Shown here: piece after piece, positions 55,280 to 64,000 of the stretch
Layout: every line of letters begins with the position of its first letter
Numbering within the stretch: position 1 is the first letter of the stretch
NCBI RefSeq assembly: GCF_050948215.1
Contig: NW_027488639.1
Span: 434,001 to 498,000 of the forward strand
Reading direction: 5' to 3'
Length of the DNA stretch: 64,000 nucleotides
Source: Halictus rubicundus
Taxonomy: Eukaryota > Arthropoda > Insecta > Hymenoptera > Halictidae
Notes under the pieces: model-generated
The model's input: only the letters and a program-made list of their open reading frames with translations
Databases searched by the model: none
What the model was told of the DNA's origin: nothing
Program-made: the position numbers and the translations under genes

Positions 55280-57700
55280 ATAGGATAGATGATATTATAG
55301 GATAGATGATATTATAGGATAGAGTATACGATATTAAAGAGGATAGGATAGGGTAGAGGATAGGATAGAGGATAGGATAGGATAGAGGATAGGATAGAGG
55401 ATAGGATAGAGGATAGGATAAGATAGAGGATAGGATAGAGGATAGGATAGAGGATAGGATAGGGGATAGGATAGGATAGAGGATCGGATAGAGGATAGGA
55501 TAGGATAGAGGATAGGATAGGATAGAGGATAGGATAGGACAGAGGATAGGATAGGATAGAGGATAGGATAGAGGATAGGATAGAGGATAGGATAGAGGAT
55601 AGGATAGGATAGAGGATAGGATAGGATAGAGGATAGGATAGGATAGAGGATAGGATAGGATAGAGGATAGGATAGGATAGAGGATCGGATAGAGGATAGG
55701 ATAGGATAGAGGATCGGATAGAGGATAGGATAGGATAGGACAGAGGATAGGATAGGATAGAGGATAGGATAGAGGATAGGATAGGATAGAGGATCGGATA
55801 GAGGATAGGATAGGATAGAGGATCGGATAGAGGATAGGATAGGATAGGACAGAGGATAGGATAGGATAGAGGATAGGATAGAGGATAGGATAGGATAGAG
55901 TATAGGATAGGATAGAGGATAGGATAGGATAGAGGATAGGATAGGATAGAGGATAGGATAGGATAGAGGATAGGATAGGATAGAGGATAGGATAGGATAG
56001 AGGATAGGATAGGATAGAGGATAGGATAGGATAGAGGATAGGATAGGATAGAGGATAGGATAGGATAGAGGATAGGATAGGATAGAGGATAGGATAGGAT
56101 AGAGGATAGGATAGGATAGAGGATAGGATAGGATAGAGGATAGGATAGGATAGAGGATAGGATAGGATAGAGGATAGGATAGGATAGATTATAGGATAGG
56201 ATAGAGGATAGGATAGGATAGAGGATAGGATAGGATAGAGGATAGGATAGGATAGAGGATAGGATAGGATAGAGGATAGGATAGGATAGAGGATAGGATA
56301 GGATAGAGGATAGGATAGGATAGAGGATAGGATAGGATAGAGGATAGGATAGGATAGAGGATAGGATAGGATAGAGGATAGGATAGGATAGAGGATAGGA
56401 TAGGATAGAGGATAGGATAGGATAGAGGATAGGATAGGATAGAGGATAGGATAGGATAGAGGATAGGATAGGATAGAGGATAGGATAGGATAGAGGATCG
56501 GATAGAGGATAGGATAGGATAGAGGATAGGATAGGATAGAGGATAGAGTAGGATAGAGGATAGGATAGGATAAAGGATAGGATTGGATAGAGGATCGGAT
56601 AGAGGATAGGATAGAGGATAGGATAGAATAGAGGATAGGATAGGATAAAGTATAGGATAGGATAGGATAGAGGATAGGATAGGATAGAGGATAGGATAGG
56701 ATAGAGGATAGGATAGGATAGAGGATTGGATAGGATAGAGGATAGGATAGGATAGAGGATAGGATAGGATAGAGGATAGGATAGGATAGAGGATAGGATA
56801 GGATAGAGGATAGGATAGGATAGAGGATAGGATAGAGGATAGGATAGGATAGAGGATAGGATAGGACAGAGGATAGGATAGGATAGAGGATAGGATAGAG
56901 GATAGGATAGGATAGAGGATAGGATAGGATAGAGGATAGGATAGGATAGAGGATAGGATAGAGGATAGGATAGGATAGAGGATAGGATAGAGGATAGGAT
57001 AGGATAGAGGATAGGATAGGACAGAGGATAGGATAGGATAGAGGATAGGATAGAGGATAGGATAGGATAGAGGATAGGATAGGATAGAGGATAGGATAGA
57101 GGATAGGATAGGATAGAGGATAGGATAGGATAGAGTATACGATATTAAAGAGGATAGGATAGGGTAGAGGATAGGATAGAGGATAGGATAGGATAGAGGA
57201 TAGGATAGAGGATAGGATAGGATAGAGGATAGGATAGGATAGAGGATAGAGTAGGATAGAGGATAGGATAGGATAGAGGATAGGATAGGATAAAGGATAG
57301 GATAGGATAGAGGATAGGATAGGATAGAGGATAGAATAGGATAGAGGATAGGATAGGATAGAGGATAGGATAGAGGATAGGATAGGATAGATGATATTAT
57401 AGGATAGAGTATACGATATTAAAGAGGATAGGATAGGGTAGAGGATAGGATAGAGGATAGGATAGGATAGAGGATAGGATAGAGGATAGGATAAGATAGA
57501 GGATAGGATAGAGGATAGGATAGAGGATAGGATAGGGGATAGGATAGGATAGAGGATAGGATAGGATAAAGGATATGATAGGATAGAGGATAGGATAGGA
57601 TAGAGGATAGGATAGGATAGGGGATAGGATAGGATAGAGGATAGGATAGGATAAAGGATAGGATAGGATAGAGGATAGGATAGGATAGAGGATAGGATAG
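55280..57700. repeat. Triplicated E-to-E block, copy 2
   Basis: Markers are E 55324, GAGTATAGG 55898, GATTATAGG 56187, D 56546, E 57135, E 57409 and AAAGGATATGATA 57568. Every marker has a partner in copy 3 with offsets 6329, 6329, 6312, 6295, 6295, 6295 and 6295 bp. The drift is exactly two 17-bp steps. Confidence 0.93.
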
Positions 57701-60700
57701 GATAGAGGATAGGATAGAGGATAGGATAGGATAGAGGATAGGATAGGATAGAGGATAGAGTAGGATAGAGGATAGGATAGGATAGAGGATAGGATAGGAT
57801 AAAGGATAGGATAGGATAGAGGATAGGATAGGATAGAGGATAGGATAGGATAGAGGATAGGATAGGATAGGATAGAGGATAGGATAGGATAGAGGATAGG
57901 ATAGAGGATAGGATAGGATAGATGATATTATAGGATAGAGTATACGATATTAAAGAGGATAGGATAGGGTAGAGGATAGGATAGAGGATAGGATAGGATA
58001 GAGGATAGGATAGAGGATAGGATAAGATAGAGGATAGGATAGAGGATAGGATAGGGGATAGGATAGGATAGAGGATAGGATAGGATAAAGGATATGATAG
58101 GATACAGGATAGGATAGGATAGAGGATAGGATAGGATAGGGGATAGGATAGGATAGAGGATAGGATAGGATAAAGGATAGGATAGGATAGAGGATAGGAT
58201 AGGATAGAGGATAGGATAGGATAGAGGATAGGATAGGATAGAGGATAGGATAGAGGATAGGATAGAGGATAGGATAGGATAAAGGATAGGATATTATAGA
58301 GGATAGGATAGGATAGAGGATAGGATAGGATAGGGGATAGGATAGGATAGAGGATAGGATAGGATGAAGGATAGGATAGGATAAAGGATAGGATAGGATA
58401 GAGGATAGGATAGGATAGAGGATAGGATAGGATAGAGGATAGGATAGGATAGGGGATAGGATAGAATAGAGGATAGGATAGGATAAAGGATAGGATAGGA
58501 TAGAGGATAGGATAGGATAGAGGATAGGATAGGATAGAGGATAGGATAGGATAGAGGAAAGGATAGGATAGAGGATAGGATACGTAATTGGATAGGATAG
58601 AGGATAGGATACGTAATTGGATAGGATAGAGGATAGGATAAGGTAGAGGATAGTATAGGATAGAGGATAGGATAGGATAGAGGATAGGATAGGATAGAGG
58701 ATAGGATAGGATAGAGGATAGGATAGGATAGAGGATAGGATAGGATAGAGGATCGGATAGAGGATAGGATAGGATAGAGGATCGGATAGAGGATAGGATA
58801 GGATAGAGGATAGGATAGGATAGAGGATAGAGTAGGATAGAGGATAGAATAGGATAAAGGATAGGATTGGATAGAGGATCGGATAGAGGATAGGATAGAG
58901 GATAGGATAGAATAGAGGATAGGATAGGATAAAGTATAGGATAGGATAGAGGATAGGATAGGATAGGATAGAGGATAGGATAGGATAGAGGATAGGATAG
59001 GATAGAGGATAGGATAGGATAGAGGATAGGATAGGATAGAGGATAGGATAGGATAGAGGATAGGATCGAGGATAGGATAGAGGATAGGATAAGATAGAGG
59101 ATAGGATAGGATAGAGGATAGGATAGGATAGAGGATAGGATAGAGGATAGGATATTATAGAGGATAGGATAGGACAGAGGATAGGATAGGATAGAGGATA
59201 GGATAGAGGATAGGATAGGATAGAGGATAGGATAGGATAGAGGATAGGATAGAGGATAGGATAGGATAGAGGATAGGATAGGATAGAGTATACGATATTA
59301 AAGAGGATAGGATAGGGTAGAGGATAGGATAGGATAGAGGATAGGATAGAGGATAGGATAGGATAGAGGATAGGATAGGATAGAGGATAGAGTAGGATAG
59401 AGGATAGGATAGGATAGAGGATAGGATAGGATAGAGGATAGGATAGGATAAAGGATAGGATAGGATAGAGGATAGGATAGGATAGAGGATAGGATAGGAT
59501 AGAGAATAGGATAGGATAGGATAGAGGATAGGATAGGATAGAGGATAGGATAGAGGATAGGATAGAGGATAGGATAGAGGATAGGATAGAGGATAGGATA
59601 GAGGATAGGATAGAGGATAGGATAGGATAGAGGATAGGATAGGATAGAGGAAAGGATAGGATAGAGGATAGGATACGTAATTGGATAGGATAGAGGATAG
59701 GATAAGGTAGACGATAGTATAGGATAGAGGATAGGATAGGATAGAGGATAGGATAGGATAAAGGATAGGATAGGATAGAGGATAGGATAGGATAGAGGAT
59801 AGGATAGGATAGAGGATAGGATAGGATAGAGGATAGAGTAGGATAGAGGATAGGATAGGATAAAGGATAGGATTGGATAGAGGATCGGATAGAGGATAGG
59901 ATAGGATAGAGGATAGGATAGGATAGAGGATAGTATAGGATGGAGGATAGGATCGAATAGAGGATAGGATAGGATAAAGGATAGGATAGGATAGAGGATA
60001 GGATAGGATAGGATAGAGGATAGGATAGGATAGGATAGAGGATAGGATAGGATAGAGGATAGGATAGGATAGGATAGAGGATAGTATAGGATAGAGGATA
60101 GGATAGAGGATAGGATAGGATAGAGGATAGGATAGAGGATAGTTTAGGATAGAGGATAGGATAGGATAGATGATATTATAGGATAGATGATATTATAGGA
60201 TAGAGTATACGATATTAAAGAGGATAGGATAGGGTAGAGGATAGGATAGAGGATAGGATAGGATAGAGGATAGGATAGAGGATAGGATAAGATAGAGGAT
60301 AGGATAAGATAGAGGATAGGATAGAGGATAGGATAGAGGATAGGATAGGGGATAGGATAGGATAGAGGATCGGATAGAGGATAGGATAGGATAGAGGAAA
60401 GGATAGGATAGAGGATAAAATACGTAATTGTATAGGATAGGATAAAGGATAGGATTGGATAGAGGATAGGATAGGATAGAGGATAGGATAGGATAGAGGA
60501 TAGGATAGGATAGGATAGAGGTTAGGATAGGTTAGGATAGAGGATAGGATAGGATAGAGGATAGGATAGGATAGAGGATAGGATAGGATAGAGGATAGGA
60601 TAGGATAGAGGATAGGATAGGATAGAGGATAGGATAGGATAGAGGATATAATAGGATTGAGGAAAGGATAGGATAGAGGATAGGATAGGATTGAGGAAAG

Positions 60701-61599
60701 GATAGGATAGAGGATAGGATAGGATAGAGGATAGGATAGGATAGATGATATTATAGGATAGATGATATTATAGGATAGAGTATACGATATTAAAGAGGAT
60801 AGGATAGGGTAGAGGATAGGATAGAGGATAGGATAGGATAGAGGATAGGATAGAGGATAGGATAAGATAGAGGATAGGATAGAGGATAGGATAGAGGATA
60901 GGATAGGGGATAGGATAGGATAGAGGATCGGATAGAGGATAGGATAGGATAGAGGAAAGGATAGGATAGAGGATAGGATACGCAATTGGATAGGATAGAG
61001 GATAGGATAAGGTAGAGGATAGTATAGGATAGAGGATAGGATAGGATAGAGGATAGGATAGGATAAAGGATAGGATAGGATAGAGGATAGGATAGGATAG
61101 AGGATAGGATAGGTAATTGGATAGGATAGGATAAAGGATAGGATTGGATAGAGGATAGGATAGGATAGAGGATAGGATAGGATAGAGGATAGGATAGGAT
61201 AGGATAGAGGATAGGATAGGTTAGGATAGAGGATAGGATAGGATAGAGGATAGGATAGGATAGAGGATAGGATAGGATAGAGGATAGGATAAAGGATAGG
61301 ATAGAATAGAGGATAGGATAGGATAAAGGATAGGATAGGATAGAGGATAGGATAGAGGATAGGATAGGATAGAGGATCGGATAGAGGATAGGATAGGATA
61401 GAGGATCGGATAGAGGATAGGATAGGATAGGACAGAGGATAGGATAGGATAGAGGATAGGATAGAGGATAGGATAGGATAGAGGATAGGATAGGATAGAG
61501 GATAGGATAGGATAGAGGATAGGATAGGATAGAGGATAGGATAGGATAGAGGATAGGATAGGATAGAGGATAGGATAGGATAGAGGATAGGATAGGATA
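57701..61599. repeat. E-rich spacer with re-appearing C words
   Basis: E words are at 57940, 59288, 60205 and 60780. C words reappear at 58584, 58613 (a 29-bp local duplication), 59677, 60423 and a CGCAATTGG variant at about 60982; a further GTAATTGG is at 61113. F words are at 60656 and 60690. E 57409 and 57940 define a repeat of about 531 bp. No gene is seen. Confidence 0.82.
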
Positions 61600-64000
61600 G
61601 AGGATAGGATAGGATAGATGATATTATAGGATAGATGATATTATAGGATAGAGTATACGATATTAAAGAGGATAGGATAGGGTAGAGGATAGGATAGAGG
61701 ATAGGATAGGATAGAGGATAGGATAGAGGATAGGATAGAGGATAGGATAAGATAGAGGATAGGATAGAGGATAGGATAGAGGATAGGATAGGGGATAGGA
61801 TAGGATAGAGGATCGGATAGAGGATAGGATAGGATAGAGGATAGGATAGGATAGAGGATAGGATTGGACAGAGGATAGGATAGGATAGAGGATAGGATAG
61901 AGGATAGGATAGAGGATAGGATAGAGGATAGGATAGGATAGAGGATAGGATAGGATAGAGGATAGGATAGGATAGAGGATAGGATAGGATAGAGGATAGG
62001 ATAGGATAGAGGATCGGATAGAGGATAGGATAGGATAGAGGATCGGATAGAGGATAGGATAGGATAGGACAGAGGATAGGATAGGATAGAGGATAGGATA
62101 GAGGATAGGATAGGATAGAGGATCGGATAGAGGATAGGATAGGATAGAGGATCGGATAGAGGATAGGATAGGATAGGACAGAGGATAGGATAGGATAGAG
62201 GATAGGATAGAGGATAGGATAGGATAGAGTATAGGATAGGATAGAGGATAGGATAGGATAGAGGATAGGATAGGATAGAGGATAGGATAGGATAGAGGAT
62301 AGGATAGGATAGAGGATAGGATAGGATAGAGGATAGGATAGGATAGAGGATAGGATAGGATAGAGGATAGGATAGGATAGAGGATAGGATAGGATAGAGG
62401 ATAGGATAGGATAGAGGATAGGATAGGATAGAGGATAGGATAGGATAGAGGATAGGATAGGATAGAGGATAGGATAGGATAGAGGATAGGATAGGATAGA
62501 TTATAGGATAGGATAGAGGATAGGATAGGATAGAGGATAGGATAGGATAGAGGATAGGATAGGATAGAGGATAGGATAGGATAGAGGATAGGATAGGATA
62601 GAGGATAGGATAGGATAGAGGATAGGATAGGATAGAGGATAGGATAGGATAGAGGATAGGATAGGATAGAGGATAGGATAGGATAGAGGATAGGATAGGA
62701 TAGAGGATAGGATAGGATAGAGGATAGGATAGGATAGAGGATAGGATAGGATAGAGGATAGGATAGGATAGAGGATAGGATAGGATAGAGGATCGGATAG
62801 AGGATAGGATAGGATAGAGGATAGGATAGGATAGAGGATAGAGTAGGATAGAGGATAGGATAGGATAAAGGATAGGATTGGATAGAGGATCGGATAGAGG
62901 ATAGGATAGAGGATAGGATAGAATAGAGGATAGGATAGGATAAAGTATAGGATAGGATAGGATAGAGGATAGGATAGGATAGAGGATAGGATAGGATAGA
63001 GGATAGGATAGGATAGAGGATAGGATAGGATAGAGGATAGGATAGGATAGAGGATAGGATAGGATAGAGGATAGGATAGGATAGAGGATAGGATAGGATA
63101 GAGGATAGGATAGGATAGAGGATAGGATAGAGGATAGGATAGGATAGAGGATAGGATAGGACAGAGGATAGGATAGGATAGAGGATAGGATAGAGGATAG
63201 GATAGGATAGAGGATAGGATAGGATAGAGGATAGGATAGGATAGAGGATAGGATAGAGGATAGGATAGGATAGAGGATAGGATAGAGGATAGGATAGGAT
63301 AGAGGATAGGATAGGACAGAGGATAGGATAGGATAGAGGATAGGATAGAGGATAGGATAGGATAGAGGATAGGATAGGATAGAGGATAGGATAGAGGATA
63401 GGATAGGATAGAGGATAGGATAGGATAGAGTATACGATATTAAAGAGGATAGGATAGGGTAGAGGATAGGATAGAGGATAGGATAGGATAGAGGATAGGA
63501 TAGAGGATAGGATAGGATAGAGGATAGGATAGGATAGAGGATAGAGTAGGATAGAGGATAGGATAGGATAGAGGATAGGATAGGATAAAGGATAGGATAG
63601 GATAGAGGATAGGATAGGATAGAGGATAGAATAGGATAGAGGATAGGATAGGATAGAGGATAGGATAGAGGATAGGATAGGATAGATGATATTATAGGAT
63701 AGAGTATACGATATTAAAGAGGATAGGATAGGGTAGAGGATAGGATAGAGGATAGGATAGGATAGAGGATAGGATAGAGGATAGGATAAGATAGAGGATA
63801 GGATAGAGGATAGGATAGAGGATAGGATAGGGGATAGGATAGGATAGAGGATAGGATAGGATAAAGGATATGATAGGATAGAGGATAGGATAGGATAGAG
63901 GATAGGATAGGATAGGGGATAGGATAGGATAGAGGATAGGATAGGATAAAGGATAGGATAGGATAGAGGATAGGATAGGATAGAGGATAGGATAGGATAG
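61600..64000. repeat. Triplicated E-to-E block, copy 3, truncated by window end
   Basis: Markers are E 61653, GAGTATAGG 62227, GATTATAGG 62499, D 62841, E 63430, E 63704 and AAAGGATATGATA 63863. The match to copy 2 is still running at the last base of the window, so the duplication extends beyond it. Confidence 0.93.

Larger units (their letters stand above)
50721..55299. repeat. 17-mer-rich domain with E words, no TAATTG words
   Basis: Near-consensus 17-mers dominate. E words are at 51410, 51937, 52635 and 54531. Pairs of GATCGG units followed by GGACAGAGG form a local repeat near 52980-53160 and 54840-55140. Word D is at 53942. No TAATTG word was found. No gene is seen. Confidence 0.88.
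1565..60705. repeat. Word F family: GATTGAGGAAAGG after GATATAATAGG or GATATGATAGG
   Basis: F copies are at about 1565, 1633, 27964, 28707, 29396, 29464, 34623, 35936, 35994, 43115, 43183, 43217, 43285, 60656 and 60690. Several occur as pairs 58-68 bp apart, and one cluster of four lies at 43.1-43.3 kb. Pairs at 29.4 and 35.9 kb belong to the 6.5-kb-offset duplication. Confidence 0.85.
686..61000. repeat. Word C family: GATACGTAATTGG with a fixed upstream context
   Basis: C contains the palindrome TACGTA. It sits in a conserved block: a run of 12-mers, GATCGG, GAGGAAAGG, then TACGTAATTGG, then usually ATAAGGTAGAGG and GATAGTATAGG. Copies include 686, 3380, 4771, 7847, 10294, 11964, 12209, 14356, 16525, 22757, 26066, 27119, 29310, 31879, 35226, 38349, 42767, 44434, 46389, 50712, 58584, 58613, 59677, 60423 and a decayed copy near 60982. 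It is the only TAATTG word that spans both the left and right domains. Confidence 0.88.
26839..63720. repeat. Word E family: AT-rich GTATACGATATTAAAG
   Basis: This is the most diverged word in the array. It reads GAGTATACGATATTAAAG followed by GATAGGGTAGAGG, usually preceded by one or two GATGATATTATAGG. The GTATAC palindrome starts at 26857, 28239, 29072, 34988, 49517, 51410, 51937, 52635, 54531, 55324, 57135, 57409, 57940, 59288, 60205, 60780, 61653, 63430 and 63704. Copies at 54531, 57135, 59288 and 63430 lack the GATGATATTATAGG prefix. None occurs before 26.8 kb. Both parts put TAA on the minus strand. Confidence 0.93.
1..64000. repeat. Satellite array of a 17-bp unit (GGATA pentamers plus GAGGATA heptamers)
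   Basis: The entire window is built from GGATA and GAGGATA. The commonest unit is one heptamer plus two pentamers (17 bp); 12-bp and 22-bp units with one or three pentamers are frequent. Single-base variants (GATCGG, GATAAAGG, GATAAGATAG, GATAGTATAGG, GATATAATAGG) are scattered through it. The plus strand is about 82% purine and almost free of C; the C residues present sit in variant units. Structurally it resembles pentamer-based satellites such as human satellite 2/3 (GGAAT), but GGATA is not a rotation of GGAAT, so this is only an analogy. Neither edge reaches unique DNA, so orientation and chromosomal place are unknown. No gene is seen anywhere in it. Confidence 0.98.

Noticed and set aside
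26839..63720. Word E as a promoter or origin
   Set aside because: AT-richness and one palindrome are not enough. No gene is nearby and no further motif supports it.
1..64000. Telomeric repeat
   Set aside because: The unit is not TTAGGG, TTTAGGG, TTAGG or another known telomere form that I recognise, the unit length alternates, and the array has a kilobase-scale higher-order structure.
1..64000. Human-type satellite 2/3 (GGAAT) or a (GATA)n Bkm-type satellite
   Set aside because: GGATA is not a rotation of GGAAT, and GATA tetramers are not directly tandem here; the pentamer and heptamer units are different. The likeness is in style only.
1..64000. CRISPR array
   Set aside because: There are no unique spacers between repeats and no cas genes. 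Unit length and variation are those of a satellite.
1..64000. GATA-factor binding array
   Set aside because: The consensus GGATAG lacks the A or T required before GATA. Only the GATAAGATAG variants give AGATAG, and these are too sparse and too clearly part of the C block for a separate call.
1..64000. Mobile element insertion behind the duplicated blocks
   Set aside because: No terminal repeats, target-site duplications or reading frames outside the satellite were found. Block edges lie in satellite units, as expected for unequal exchange.
1..64000. Assembly artefact as the full explanation
   Set aside because: The ordered variant words, private markers and nested duplications look like biological structure. 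Local collapse or expansion, mainly in clean 17-mer runs, remains possible and is flagged in the findings.

Overview
The whole 64 kb window is one uninterrupted simple-sequence satellite array. Its consensus is a 17-base unit, GAGGATAGGATAGGATA, made of one heptamer (GAGGATA) and two pentamers (GGATA). Units with one pentamer (12 bp) or three (22 bp) are interspersed. Both window edges lie inside the array and no unique flanking sequence is present, so the full array exceeds 64 kb. I see no protein-coding gene, no RNA gene, no transposon, no CRISPR array and no unit-level telomere repeat. The plus strand of the consensus is 7 G, 7 A, 3 T and 0 C, so the strand is strongly purine-rich. C occurs only in diagnostic variant units. 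An array of this size and type points to a eukaryotic heterochromatic or other satellite locus in a long-read assembly. The species cannot be told from the sequence.

The array is not uniform. Variant units act as fixed words: the TAATTG words A, A', B, B', B'' and C; the GAGTAGG...GATTGG...GATCGG word D; the AT-rich word E; the GATTGAGGAAAGG word F; and a composite word G. They recur in a preferred order (C, A', A, B', B), giving higher-order repeats of about 1.3 to 2.2 kb. By hand alignment of these markers I find local tandem duplications of 310, 618, 744, 1258, 1391, 1955 and 2169 bp, and four larger duplications with offsets of about 6.0 to 6.5 kb. Copies share private variants and differ mainly by gain or loss of 12- or 17-bp units.

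Layout: 1-26.8 kb carries only the TAATTG words in higher-order repeats; 26.8-50.7 kb mixes these with the first five copies of word E; 50.7-64 kb is dominated by near-perfect 17-mers, 14 copies of word E, and almost no TAATTG words (none from about 50.72 to 58.58 kb). This gradient suggests three homogenisation domains of different age or history.

The long minus-strand open frames (up to 3,799 codons) are an arithmetic artefact. The unit length is not a multiple of 3 and the minus-strand unit contains no stop trinucleotide in any phase, so all three minus frames stay open together. None is called as a gene. All counts and offsets here are hand-derived from reading the sequence and could be off by a base or a unit.
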